Positions 7,960-17,230 of a stretch of 64,000 nucleotides of DNA are shown here, piece by piece. Under the pieces are notes generated by a model. It did no database searches. It saw only the letters and a list, made by a program, of their open reading frames with translations, and was not told the origin of the DNA. Origin of the DNA: DASUFZ01 sp035541475. Lineage in GTDB: Bacteria; Myxococcota_A; UBA9160; SMWR01. The stretch spans positions 1 through 64,000 of the forward strand of contig DATKND010000102.1 of the NCBI GenBank assembly GCA_035541475.1, in the 5' to 3' direction. Within the stretch, counting starts at the first letter, position 1. Each line of letters starts with the position of its first letter. Position numbers and translations under genes: made by a program.

Positions 7960-9266
7960 TCGGAAGCGTCCAGAACATCGGCCGCATCACGGAGCTGCGT
8001 CAGCGCATCCTGTTCACGCTGGGCATGCTCGCGGTCTACCGGATCGGCGCCCACATCGTGACGCCTGGCATCGACCCGGACGTGGTGCGGACCTTCTTCC
8101 AGCAGATGCAGGGCACCGTGTTCGGGCTCTTCACCCTCTTCTCGGGGGGAGCGCTCGAGCAACTCTCGATCTTCTCGCTCGGCATCATGCCCTACATCAG
8201 CGCCTCGATCATCTTCCAGCTGCTCACGATCGTGGTGCCGCAGCTCGAGGAGCTGAAGAAAGAAGGGGAGGCGGGCCAGCGGCGGATCAACCAGTGGACC
8301 CGCTACGCGACGATCGGCCTCTCGCTCTTCCAGAGCGCCCTGATCGCGGTCGCGCTCGAGCGCGGACAGTTCGGCGAGGGCGCCGTGCTTGCGCCGGGCT
8401 GGGGCTTCCGCCTGATGTGCATGCTGACGCTCACCTGCGGCACGGCGTTCATCATGTGGCTCGGCGAGCAGATCACCGAGCGCGGCATCGGCAACGGCAT
8501 CTCGATGGTGATCTTCGCGGGCATCATCATCCGCATCCCGCGCGCGATCAACAACCTGTTCCAGCTGATCCGCACGGATCAGTTCACCCTGCTCGGCACG
8601 ATCGTGCTGCTGGCGTTCGCGATCTTCGTGATCGGGGTGGTGGTCGTGGTGGAGCGCGGTCAGCGCCGCATCCCACTCCAGCACGCGCGGCGAGTCGTCG
8701 GGCGACGGATCCAGCAGGGCGGCATGAGCTACTTCCCGCTACGAGTGAACACGGCGGGCGTGATCCCGGCGATCTTCGCCTCCTCCCTGCTGATGTTCCC
8801 GCTGACCGTCGGGCAGTTCACCAACACGCCGTGGATCCGGAACTTCATCGAGAACTGGCTCGCGCCGCGGAGCTTCCTCTACCAGATGGTCTACGTCGGT
8901 CTGATCATCTTCTTCTGTTACTTCTACACCGCCATCGTGATCAACCCGGCGGACGTCGCCGAGAACATCAAACGCTCGGGCGCCTACATCCCCGGCATCC
9001 GGCCCGGGAAGAAGACGGCCGAGCACATCGACCGCATCCTCTCGCGCATCACCTTGATCGGCGCGCTCTACATGTCCGCGGTCTGCACCTTGCCGACCAT
9101 CTTGGCCGGCCAGTCCGGCGTGCCCTTCTACTTCGGCGGCACCGCGCTGCTGATCGTGGTCGGCGTCGGCCTCGACACGATCGCGCAGATCGAGGCGCAT
9201 CTGGTCTCGCGCCAGTACGAGGGCTTCGTGCAGGGCACGCGCATCCGCGGAAGGCTCGGCCGATGA
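7956..9266 (+). CDS. secY: Preprotein translocase subunit SecY
   Basis: 436 residues with about ten hydrophobic segments, the central channel of the SecYEG translocon in the inner membrane. Family signatures include GIMPYISASIIFQLLT in TM2, the cytoplasmic loop before TM5, QQGGMSYFPLRVNTAGVIPAIFASS, YTAIVINPADVAENIKRSG with the pattern GAYIPGIRPGKKTAEHI, and GTALLIVVGVGLDTIAQIEA near the C-terminus. GTG start overlaps rplO by 4 bases; TGA overlaps adk. Confidence 0.98.
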   Translation: MIGSVQNIGRITELRQRILFTLGMLAVYRIGAHIVTPGIDPDVVRTFFQQMQGTVFGLFTLFSGGALEQLSIFSLGIMPYISASIIFQLLTIVVPQLEELKKEGEAGQRRINQWTRYATIGLSLFQSALIAVALERGQFGEGAVLAPGWGFRLMCMLTLTCGTAFIMWLGEQITERGIGNGISMVIFAGIIIRIPRAINNLFQLIRTDQFTLLGTIVLLAFAIFVIGVVVVVERGQRRIPLQHARRVVGRRIQQGGMSYFPLRVNTAGVIPAIFASSLLMFPLTVGQFTNTPWIRNFIENWLAPRSFLYQMVYVGLIIFFCYFYTAIVINPADVAENIKRSGAYIPGIRPGKKTAEHIDRILSRITLIGALYMSAVCTLPTILAGQSGVPFYFGGTALLIVVGVGLDTIAQIEAHLVSRQYEGFVQGTRIRGRLGR

Positions 9267-9835
9267 GCGCGCGGCGACTGCTGCTGCTCGGCCCGCCCGG
9301 AGCGGGCAAGGGGACGCAGGCCGAACGGCTGGTGCGCAAGCTCGGCATCCCGCAGATCTCGACCGGCGAGATGCTGCGCGCCGCGGTCGCCTCCGGCAGC
9401 GAGCTCGGCAAGAAGGCGAAGGGGATCATGGAGCGGGGAGAGCTCGTGCCCGACCCGGTCGTGATCGGTGTGGCGCAGGCGCGCCTCGCGCAGCCCGACG
9501 CGCGCAAGGGCTTCGTGCTCGACGGGTTCCCGCGCACCACCGGCCAGGCCGAGGCGCTCGACCGCATGCTCTCGTCCGACGGCCGCTCGCTCGAGCGCTG
9601 CGTGGCGCTGGTGGTGGACGAGGACGAGCTCTGTCGGCGGATCGAGCGCCGCGCGCAGATCGAGGGCCGCCACGACGACAGCGAGGCGACGGTCCGCAAC
9701 CGCCTGCGCGTCTACCGCGAGCAGACCGAGCCCCTCTGCGCCTACTACCGCGGGCGCGGGATCCTGCGCGAGATCGACGCCATCGGCACGGTCGACGAGG
9801 TCGAGGAGCGCATCGAGGAGGCGCTGGCGTCGTGA
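9263..9835 (+). CDS. adk: Adenylate kinase (short-LID form)
   Basis: 190 residues. Converts AMP + ATP to two ADP. The P-loop GPPGAGKGTQ lies at residues 10-19, the AMP-binding STGEMLRAAV follows, and DGFPRTTGQAEALD is the core NMP/CORE signature. The LID is the short type: between RRIERRAQ and SEATVRNRL there are only a few residues, so the roughly 30-residue zinc-finger-like insert of long bacterial forms is missing. Both ends overlap neighbours (secY, map) by 4 bases. Confidence 0.97.
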   Translation: MSARRLLLLGPPGAGKGTQAERLVRKLGIPQISTGEMLRAAVASGSELGKKAKGIMERGELVPDPVVIGVAQARLAQPDARKGFVLDGFPRTTGQAEALDRMLSSDGRSLERCVALVVDEDELCRRIERRAQIEGRHDDSEATVRNRLRVYREQTEPLCAYYRGRGILREIDAIGTVDEVEERIEEALAS

Positions 9836-10620
9836 GCTACGGCGAGCGCATCCCGATCAAGACGCGCCGCGAGCTGACCGCGATGCGCGACGCGGGCCGC
9901 CACGTGGCCGAGGTGCTGCTCGAGCTGCGCGAGCGGGTGCGACCGGGCGTGACCACCCACGAGCTCGACGCATGGGCCGAGAAGGCGATCGGCGCGCGGG
10001 GTGTCGAGTCTTCCTTCAAGGGCTACGATCCGCACGGTCTTCCCGCCTACCCCGCCGTGCTCTGCGTCTCCGTCAACGACGAGATCGTGCACGGCATTCC
10101 CGGTCCTCGTGAGCTGCGACCCGGGGACATCGTGAGCCTCGATTTCGGCGTCTCGAGCGCCGGGATGCACGGAGACTCCGCGGTGACGGTCGCGGTCGGG
10201 GAGATCGACGAGGAGAAACAGCGATTGCTCGACGTCTCGCGGCAGTCGCTCGACGATGCCATGCAGGTCATGCTGCCGGGTCACCGGCTCTCGGACATCG
10301 GCCACCAGGTGCAGAGCACGGTGGAGCGCGCCGGCTACTCGGTCGTGCGCGACTTCGCCGGGCACGGCATCGGACGCGCGATGCACGAGCCGCCGTGGAT
10401 CCCGAACTACGGCGAGCCCGGGCGCGGGCCGCGGCTGCTGCCGGGCATGGTGTTCGCGATCGAGCCGATGGTGACGGTCGGCGGCCCCGAGGTGCGCGTG
10501 CTCGACGACGAGTGGACCGCGGTGACCGCAGACGGATCGCTCGCCGCGCACTTCGAGCACACGATCCTGATCACGGATCACGGGCCGGAGGTGCTGACGC
10601 GCATCGAGGGCTCTCACTAG
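9832..10620 (+). CDS. map: Methionine aminopeptidase, type I
   Basis: 262 residues from a GTG overlapping the adk stop. Removes the initiator methionine from nascent proteins using a dinuclear metal site. The ligands are all visible: D in SLDFGVSSAG, D in MHGDSAVT, H in GHGIGRAMHEPP, E in FAIEPM and E in HFEHTILIT. Additional signatures are AVLCVSVNDEIVHGIPG. Length and lack of an N-terminal zinc finger fit type Ia. The secY-adk-map order is widespread. Confidence 0.98.
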   Translation: MSYGERIPIKTRRELTAMRDAGRHVAEVLLELRERVRPGVTTHELDAWAEKAIGARGVESSFKGYDPHGLPAYPAVLCVSVNDEIVHGIPGPRELRPGDIVSLDFGVSSAGMHGDSAVTVAVGEIDEEKQRLLDVSRQSLDDAMQVMLPGHRLSDIGHQVQSTVERAGYSVVRDFAGHGIGRAMHEPPWIPNYGEPGRGPRLLPGMVFAIEPMVTVGGPEVRVLDDEWTAVTADGSLAAHFEHTILITDHGPEVLTRIEGSH

Positions 10621-10635
10621 GCCTCTGGAGTTCGC

Positions 10636-10749
10636 ATGAAGGTTCGAGCGTCGGTTCGAAAGATGTGTGACAAGTGCCGGATCGTGCGGCGGCGGCGCGT
10701 CGTCCGCGTGATCTGCGACAACCCGAAGCACAAGCAGCGGCAGGGTTAG
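10636..10749 (+). CDS. rpmJ: 50S ribosomal protein L36
   Basis: 37 residues, too short for most gene callers. It reads MKVRASVRKMCDKCRIVRRR and ends CDNPKHKQRQG. The zinc ligands of the C+ form are present: C11 and C14 in CDKC, C27, and the histidine in PKHKQ. The upstream GGAG at 10627-10630 (spacing 5) supports the start. It lies between map and rpsM as in many proteobacteria; infA is not in this interval. Confidence 0.95.
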   Translation: MKVRASVRKMCDKCRIVRRRRVVRVICDNPKHKQRQG

Positions 10750-10758
10750 GAGGCGAGC

Positions 10759-11142
10759 ATGGCGCGCATCGCGGGCATCGATCTTCCGAGGGCGAAGCGG
10801 ATCGACATCGCGCTGACCTACATCCACGGCATCGGGCGCACTTCGGCCGCGAAGATCTGCGAGAAGGCGCGCGTGCCGGGCGACGCCAAGACCGACTCGC
10901 TCGCCGACGCCGAGGTGGTGCGGCTGCGCGAGGTGATCGAGCGCGAGTACAAGGTCGAGGGCGATCTGCGCCGCGAGGTCTCGCAGAACATCAAGATGCT
11001 GATGGACATCGGCTGCTATCGCGGGTTCCGCCATCGGCGCGGACTGCCCGTGCGCGGGCAGCGCACCCACACCAACGCGCGGACCCGCAAGGGCCCCAAG
11101 AAGACGGTCGCCGGCAAGAAGCAGGCGACGCTCAAGAAGTAG
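10759..11142 (+). CDS. rpsM: 30S ribosomal protein S13
   Basis: 127 residues. S13 sits in the head of the small subunit, contacts S19, P-site tRNA and forms bridges with L5. MARIAGIDLPRAKRIDIALTYIHGIG is the usual N-terminal helix-two-turn-helix region, and GFRHRRGLPVRGQRTHTNAR the conserved RNA-binding C-terminal part, ending in a Lys-rich tail. An AGGAGGCGAGC sequence just upstream provides the ribosome-binding site. Confidence 0.98.
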   Translation: MARIAGIDLPRAKRIDIALTYIHGIGRTSAAKICEKARVPGDAKTDSLADAEVVRLREVIEREYKVEGDLRREVSQNIKMLMDIGCYRGFRHRRGLPVRGQRTHTNARTRKGPKKTVAGKKQATLKK

Positions 11143-11154
11143 CGAGGCGAGCAC

Positions 11155-11535
11155 GTGGCCAAGGGCGGCAAGAAGAAGGTCAAGAAGAACGTCCAGTCGG
11201 GCATCGCCCACATCCAGTCGACGTTCAACAACACGATCATCACGTTCACCGATCCGGGCGGCGCGGCGCTGTGCTGGGCGACGTCGGGCGCGGCGGGCTT
11301 CAAGGGCTCGCGCAAGTCGACGCCGTTCGCCGCGCAGGTCGCCGCCGAGACCTGCGCGCGCAAGGCCATGGAGCACGGCGTGCGCCAGGTCGCGGTCTAC
11401 GTGAAGGGACCGGGCGCCGGGCGCGAGTCGGCCGTGCGCGCGATCCAGGCCGCGGGCATCAAGGTGACGATGATCCGCGATGTGACTCCCATCCCCCACA
11501 ACGGATGCCGCCCGCCGAAGCGGCGCCGCGTCTAG
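11155..11535 (+). CDS. rpsK: 30S ribosomal protein S11
   Basis: 126 residues from a GTG at 11155 preceded by GCGAGGCGAGCAC. S11 is on the platform near the E site. After a Lys-rich leader the sequence reads GIAHIQSTFNNTIITFTDPGG, then SAAGFKGSRKSTPFAAQ and ends KVTMIRDVTPIPHNGCRPPKRRRV, the family signature that may carry an isoaspartate site (the N-G of HNGC). Normal length. Confidence 0.98.
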   Translation: MAKGGKKKVKKNVQSGIAHIQSTFNNTIITFTDPGGAALCWATSGAAGFKGSRKSTPFAAQVAAETCARKAMEHGVRQVAVYVKGPGAGRESAVRAIQAAGIKVTMIRDVTPIPHNGCRPPKRRRV

Positions 11536-11547
11536 AGCGGAGTTTCC

Positions 11548-12174
11548 ATGGCTCGTTACACCGAGGCCGTCTGCCGGCTGTGCCGCCGCGAGGGCATCAA
11601 GCTGTTCCTGAAGGGAGACCGCTGCTTCTCCGCGAAGTGCGGGGTCGAGCGGCGCGCCTATCCGCCGGGACAACACGGTCAGGGGCGCGCCCGCTTCTCC
11701 GACTACGGCGTCCAGCTGCGCGAGAAGCAGAAGGTCAAGCGCATGTACGGCCTGCTGGAGAACCAGTTCTCGCGCGTGATGGAGCGCGCCACGCGCATGA
11801 AGGGTCGCAGCGGCGAGAACCTGCTGAACCTGCTCGAGCGCCGGCTCGACAACGTCGTGTTCCGGCTCGGCTTCGCGACCTCGCGCGCCGAGGCGCGCCA
11901 GCTCGTGCGCCATGGCCACTTCCGCGTGAACGGCCGCAAGGCGGCGATCCCGTCGATGCTGCTGCGCCCGGGCGACACCATCCAGCTGCGCGAGCGCTCG
12001 CAGCAGGTGGCGCGCGTCACCAGCGCGCTCGACGCGCTCGAGGGCAAGAGCGTCCCGCAGTGGCTCGAGATCGAGAAAGCCCAGTTCAAGGGCACCGTGA
12101 AGGCCATGCCGACCCGCGAGGACATCACGATGCCGATCCAGGAACAGCTCATCGTCGAGCTGTATTCGCGCTAA
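11548..12174 (+). CDS. rpsD: 30S ribosomal protein S4
   Basis: 208 residues. S4 is a primary assembly protein of the small subunit and an operon repressor in many bacteria. The N-terminal domain is the zinc (C+) form: CRLC near residues 8-11 and CFSAKC near residues 26-31. The S4 RNA-binding domain is at about 95-160 (RLDNVVFRLGFATSRAEARQLVRHGHFRVNG). Together with C+ L36 this indicates the zinc-containing ribosomal protein set. Confidence 0.97.
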   Translation: MARYTEAVCRLCRREGIKLFLKGDRCFSAKCGVERRAYPPGQHGQGRARFSDYGVQLREKQKVKRMYGLLENQFSRVMERATRMKGRSGENLLNLLERRLDNVVFRLGFATSRAEARQLVRHGHFRVNGRKAAIPSMLLRPGDTIQLRERSQQVARVTSALDALEGKSVPQWLEIEKAQFKGTVKAMPTREDITMPIQEQLIVELYSR

Positions 12175-12202
12175 GCGGCCTCGCCGAGGCAGGGGGATGA
12201 CC

Positions 12203-13228
<1,026 letters not shown>

Positions 13229-13231
13229 GCG

Positions 13232-13816
13232 ATGCGCCACCGCGTGCACGTGCGAAAGCTGGGGCGCTCGACTCCCCATCGCTTCGCGATGTACCGCAAT
13301 CTGGTGACCTCGCTGCTCGAGCACGAGCAGGTCGAGACCACCGACGTGAAGGCCAAGGAGGTGCGCCGCCTCGCCGATCGCATGATCACGCTCGGCAAGC
13401 GCGGCGACCTCCACGCGCGCCGGCGCGCGCTGCGCGTGATCCGCTCGCGCGACGTGGCGGCGAAGGTCTTCGGCGAGCTCGCCGATCGCTTTCGCACGCG
13501 CGCGGGCGGCTACACGCGCGTGATGAAGACGCGATACCGGGTCGGCGACGCGGCGCCGATGTCGCTCGTCGCGCTGCTCGGCGCGGACGAGGGCGCGGCG
13601 GCGGCGGCCGGGGAGAAACCGTCGGGACGCAAGCGCGCCGCGAAGGGCGGAGGCGCGGCGAAGGCCGCCAAGACCGCGGAGAAGGGCGCCGACAAGGCCG
13701 CTGCGAAGAAGGCGGCCGCGAAGAAGCCCGGCGGCAAGAAGTCGGCCGCGGGCGGCGCTCCCAAGTCCGCACCGCGAGCGAAGGCGAAGTCCACGCGGTC
13801 GAAGAAGGGCAGCTAG
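13232..13816 (+). CDS. rplQ: 50S ribosomal protein L17 with long basic C-terminal tail
   Basis: 194 residues. The first 118 or so are a normal L17 (MRHRVHVRKLGRSTPHRFAMYRNL, RADKLITL-like RRLADRMITLGKRGD, GGYTRVMKTRYRVGDAAPMS), a protein near the tunnel exit. Residues about 120-194 are an extra low-complexity tail almost wholly Ala, Lys, Gly, Ser and Pro, resembling eukaryotic histone H1-like tails. The tail probably contacts rRNA or other polyanions; that is inference. The next gene starts 3 bases downstream, with no terminator visible. Confidence 0.95.
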   Translation: MRHRVHVRKLGRSTPHRFAMYRNLVTSLLEHEQVETTDVKAKEVRRLADRMITLGKRGDLHARRRALRVIRSRDVAAKVFGELADRFRTRAGGYTRVMKTRYRVGDAAPMSLVALLGADEGAAAAAGEKPSGRKRAAKGGGAAKAAKTAEKGADKAAAKKAAAKKPGGKKSAAGGAPKSAPRAKAKSTRSKKGS

Positions 13817-13819
13817 CGG

Positions 13820-14344
13820 TTGGGACGGCTCGGACCCTGGCTGATCGCGGCTGCGGTCGCCATCGCCGCGGTCTTCGCGATCTACGGCAGCTCGCGCGCG
13901 CCTGCTCCGATCTCGCGCGGCAGCGCGGCGCCCGACTTCACCTTGCCGCGCCTCTCGGGCGACGGCGACGTGAGCCTCGCCTCGCTGCGCGGACACGTGG
14001 TGCTGCTGAACTTCTGGGCCACCTGGTGCGCGCCGTGCGAGGAAGAGATGCCGGCCATGCAGCGGCTCCACCAGCGCCTCGGTTCGGACGGCCTCGAGCT
14101 GGTGGCCGTCTCGGTCGACAATACCGAGGCCGACGTCCGCGCGTTTCGCGAGCGGCTGGGCCTCACCTTCCCGATCCTGCTCGATCCGAAGCGTGACGTC
14201 TCGACGCGCTACCAGACCTTCCGCTACCCGGAGTCCTTCCTGATCGATCGCGAGGGCGTGGTCCTCGAACGCTACGTCGGTCCGCGGGACTGGGACGACC
14301 CGCTCTACCTCGAGCGCCTCCGCAAGCTGCTGGGAACGAGCTGA
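13820..14344 (+). CDS. TlpA/ResA-like membrane-anchored thioredoxin
   Basis: 174 residues. An N-terminal hydrophobic anchor (about residues 6-22) is followed by a thioredoxin fold of the AhpC-TSA/Redoxin type: APDFTLPRLSG, then VVLLNFWATWCAPCEEEMP with redox cysteines C70 and C73, and YPESFLIDREG with the cis-proline region. Such proteins reduce disulfides outside the cytoplasmic membrane, for example in cytochrome c maturation. The start is TTG at 13820, 3 bases after rplQ; no better start is visible upstream of the signal anchor. The specific substrate cannot be inferred. Confidence 0.85.
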   Translation: MGRLGPWLIAAAVAIAAVFAIYGSSRAPAPISRGSAAPDFTLPRLSGDGDVSLASLRGHVVLLNFWATWCAPCEEEMPAMQRLHQRLGSDGLELVAVSVDNTEADVRAFRERLGLTFPILLDPKRDVSTRYQTFRYPESFLIDREGVVLERYVGPRDWDDPLYLERLRKLLGTS

Positions 14345-14428
14345 CGCCAACTCGCGCGCGGAGACCGCCACCGGACTGCGTGGGCGTCGCGGAGGAGCTA
14401 CGTTCGGCGCCCCGCACGATCCGGGGGG

Positions 14429-14731
14429 GTGTCGTTGGCGCGGTGGTGGCCGTTCCCGCTGCTCGTCTGCCTGGCGCTGGGATTCGCCGCGCTCGATGCG
14501 AACGCCGGCCTTCGCGCCTGGTGGGATCTGCGCGCGTCGCTGCGCGCGGCCGAGAGCGAGCGCGTGGCGCTCGAGCAGGAGGTCTCGCGACTGCGCGCGG
14601 AGGCGGACGCGCTCGAGTCGGACCGCTTCGCGATCGAGCGGGCGATCCGCGAGCGCCTGCGGCTCGCGCACACCGGCGAGACGGTCGTGCGCTTCTCCGC
14701 CGCGGATCCCTCGACTCCCCGCTTTCCTTGA
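14429..14731 (+). CDS. FtsB/DivIC-like septum formation initiator
   Basis: 100 residues from GTG at 14429, preceded by a run of seven G. One N-terminal transmembrane helix (about residues 6-24) is followed by a coiled coil (about 32-70: ESERVALEQEVSRLRAEADALESD) and the short conserved tail IERAIRERLRLAHTGETVVRF, which is the FtsB/DivIC pattern (E-x-x-A-R-E-x-L-x-x-x-x-x-G-E). In the divisome such proteins bridge FtsQ and FtsL. A location next to argS and a SPOR protein fits a cell-envelope role. Confidence 0.75.
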   Translation: MSLARWWPFPLLVCLALGFAALDANAGLRAWWDLRASLRAAESERVALEQEVSRLRAEADALESDRFAIERAIRERLRLAHTGETVVRFSAADPSTPRFP

Positions 14732-14762
14732 CCCCTCAGACCCCCTGGGCGAGTCTCGCGCC

Positions 14763-16496
14763 GTGAGGCAGGACCTCCACGCTGAGATCGAGGCCGCGCT
14801 GCGCCGCGTGCTCACCGACGCAGGCGACTCCGGGCCTCTGCCCGGGTTCTCGCTCGAGGTCTCGCGCCAGAAGGAGCACGGCGACTTCGCGTGCAACGCG
14901 GCGCTGGTGCTCGCCAAGCGCCTGCGGAAGCCGCCGCGCGAGATCGCCGAGCAGCTCGCGGCGGAGCTCCGCGTGGGGTCGTCGCTCGTGGCCCGCGCCG
15001 AGGTCGCCGGGCCGGGCTTCCTGAACCTGTGGCTGGCCGGATCGCGCTGGCAGGAGCTCCTGCGGCGCGTGCTCGCCGAAGGACGGGCCTATGGCCGCAG
15101 CACTTCGGGAGCGGGCAAGCGCGTCCAGATCGAGTTCGTCTCGGCGAATCCGACCGGCCCTCTCACGTTGGGGCACGGGCGTCAGGCGGTCCTCGGCGAC
15201 GCGATCGCGCGTCTCCTCGACGCGCAGGGCTACGAGGTCACACGCGAGTACTACTTCAACAACGCCGGGCGACAGATGCGGATGCTCGGCGAGTCGCTGC
15301 GCGCCCGCTATCTCGAGCGGCTCGGGCTCGCGGCACCGCCGACCGAGGCCGCGCTCGCCGACCCCGAGAACTCCTGGGAGGAATCGCGCGACGGACTCCC
15401 CGTGGTGTTCCCGCGCGGTGGCTACCAGGGCGGCTACCTCGGCGAGATCGCCGACGACCTGCTGTGCGAGCGCGGCGACTCGCTCGTGAACGAGCCGGGG
15501 GAAGGTCTCTTTCGCGAGATCGCCGAGGCCCGGGTCTTCGCGGAGATCCGCCGCACGCTCGACGCGCTCGGCCTCCACTTCGACGTCTACACCAACGAGC
15601 AGGACCTCTACGACCGCGGCCTGGTAGCCGACGTGCTCGCCGAACTCGGGAAGCAGGGCCTCGCCTACGAGCAGGACGGCGCCACCTGGTTCCGCGCCAC
15701 CGCCCGCGGGCTCGAGCGCGACCGCGTGCTGGTCAAGCGCACCGGCGAGGCGACCTACCTGCTCCCCGACATCGCCTATCACCGCGAGAAGTTCCGCCGC
15801 GGCTTCGACCACGTGATCGACGTGCAGGGCGCCGACCACGTCGACCAGTTCCCCTTCGTGGTGGAGGCGGCGGCGGCGCTCGGGTGTCCGAAGGACCGCA
15901 TCGAGCTCGTGATGCACCAGTTCGTGACGCTGACGAAGGACGACGAGCAGGTGAAGCAGTCCAAGCGCCGCGCCAACTACGTCACCGTGGACGCGCTGCT
16001 CGCGAGCGTCGGCGCCGACGTGTTCCGCTTCTTCATGGTGCAGCGGCGCTCCGAGAGCCACCTCGAGTTCGACCTCGAGCTGGCGAAGTCGACCGACTGG
16101 ACCAAGAACCCCGCGTACTACGTGCAGTACGCGCATGCGCGCAGCTGCGGCATCGAGCGCCGCGCGGCCGAGCAGGGGGTCGCGCCGCCGACGGCCGCGA
16201 GCGTGCTCGCGGACGCGCTCGTGCTGCCCGAGGAGATCGAGCTGCTGAAGAAGATCGCGGAGTTCCCGGAGGTGGCCGAGCGCGCAGCCGCGACGCGCGA
16301 GCCGCACCACCTGGCCTACTACGCTCGCGAGCTCGCGGGCCTGTGGAATCCATACCTGCAGGATGGCGTACGCCACCGCGTCGTGTCGGAGGACGCGGCC
16401 ACGACCAACGGTCGGCTCGGCCTGGCGAACGCAGTCCGCACGGTGCTCGCGAATGCGCTCGGCATGCTGGGGATCGGGGCACCCGAGCGTATGTGA
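14763..16496 (+). CDS. argS: Arginyl-tRNA synthetase
   Basis: 577 residues from GTG at 14763; class I synthetase that charges tRNA-Arg. The N-terminal tRNA-binding domain (about 1-105) is followed by the HIGH-equivalent ANPTGPLTLGHGRQAVLGD near residue 138, where the usual L-H-I-G-H is L-T-L-G-H. The KMSK-equivalent is VKQSKRRANYVT near residue 397, and the DALR anticodon domain ends in GMLGIGAPERM, the family C-terminus. Length is normal. It lies 31 bases after the FtsB-like gene and 22 before the SPOR gene, an arrangement also known from Deltaproteobacteria. Confidence 0.96.
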   Translation: MRQDLHAEIEAALRRVLTDAGDSGPLPGFSLEVSRQKEHGDFACNAALVLAKRLRKPPREIAEQLAAELRVGSSLVARAEVAGPGFLNLWLAGSRWQELLRRVLAEGRAYGRSTSGAGKRVQIEFVSANPTGPLTLGHGRQAVLGDAIARLLDAQGYEVTREYYFNNAGRQMRMLGESLRARYLERLGLAAPPTEAALADPENSWEESRDGLPVVFPRGGYQGGYLGEIADDLLCERGDSLVNEPGEGLFREIAEARVFAEIRRTLDALGLHFDVYTNEQDLYDRGLVADVLAELGKQGLAYEQDGATWFRATARGLERDRVLVKRTGEATYLLPDIAYHREKFRRGFDHVIDVQGADHVDQFPFVVEAAAALGCPKDRIELVMHQFVTLTKDDEQVKQSKRRANYVTVDALLASVGADVFRFFMVQRRSESHLEFDLELAKSTDWTKNPAYYVQYAHARSCGIERRAAEQGVAPPTAASVLADALVLPEEIELLKKIAEFPEVAERAAATREPHHLAYYARELAGLWNPYLQDGVRHRVVSEDAATTNGRLGLANAVRTVLANALGMLGIGAPERM

Positions 16497-16518
16497 CCTG
16501 CATGGGGGGAGGGGTGTC

Positions 16519-17190
16519 GTGCGAGTGATCGGATCGTTGGCGGCCCTCGGGCTCGCCGCCTTCGCGCTCGGGGCGGGGGCCGGGCTCCTGTGGAAGGACC
16601 CGGGTCTGGTGATGGCGCAGTGGGCGGGCGACACGCAGGAGGTCGCGTGGTCGGAACCAACGGCCGCGGCGGACGTCGGCGGGTTCCGGGACGCCGCCAG
16701 CGGACCGCTGCCGGACGTGCAGGTGCCCTCGCGCGAGGCCGTCGACGCGGCGCGTCCGGCGGCGGCGCCTGCGCGACCGGCCGACGCGCCCGCCGAGATC
16801 GCCGCGGCGGAGCCGGTGCCGCCGCCCGCGCCGAGCGAGCGCAAGGCGGCGACCGTGCCGACACCCGCTCCCGCCCCCACGCCGCGCAAGGAGACGGCGC
16901 ACGAGCAGGCTCGCGTGGACGCGCTGCCCGATGTCTCCGCGCCGCCGCCGTCGCTCCGCGGTGTCGCGGTGCAGGTCGGCGCGTTCTCGGATCGGCGAGC
17001 GGCCGACCAGCTGATCGCGCGGCTGCGATCGGACGGCTTCCAGGCCTATGCGTCCGCAGGCGCCGGCAGCGCGTGGCGGGTGCGCGTTGGTCCGTTCCGC
17101 GATCGGAGTGGCGCGGACCAGGCGGCCGCGCGCCTGCGGCGGGACCAGAAGCTGCCGACCTGGGTGCTGGAGGAGACCGCCGAGCGATGA
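16519..17190 (+). CDS. SPOR-domain membrane protein
   Basis: 223 residues. A single N-terminal transmembrane helix (about residues 3-22) is followed by a long Pro/Ala-rich linker (about 60-140) and a C-terminal SPOR domain (about 148-220: GVAVQVGAFSDRRAADQLIARL and WRVRVGPFRDRSGADQAAARL). SPOR domains bind denuded peptidoglycan at the septum, so a periplasmic role in cell division is likely. The GTG at 16519 was chosen because a G-rich ribosome-binding stretch (16504-16514) ends 4 bases before it. Confidence 0.85.
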   Translation: MRVIGSLAALGLAAFALGAGAGLLWKDPGLVMAQWAGDTQEVAWSEPTAAADVGGFRDAASGPLPDVQVPSREAVDAARPAAAPARPADAPAEIAAAEPVPPPAPSERKAATVPTPAPAPTPRKETAHEQARVDALPDVSAPPPSLRGVAVQVGAFSDRRAADQLIARLRSDGFQAYASAGAGSAWRVRVGPFRDRSGADQAAARLRRDQKLPTWVLEETAER

Positions 17191-17230
17191 GCTGCGGTGC
17201 ACGCGGGCGCGCGGCGCGGACCCCAGGGCG

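Noticed and set aside
10621..10635. Absence of infA between map and rpmJ.
   Set aside because: infA is located elsewhere in many proteobacteria, so this is not a meaningful loss.
14380..14766. Open frame overlapping the FtsB-like gene.
   Set aside because: It is Arg/Ala-rich shadow sequence in another frame of the FtsB-like gene with no domain.
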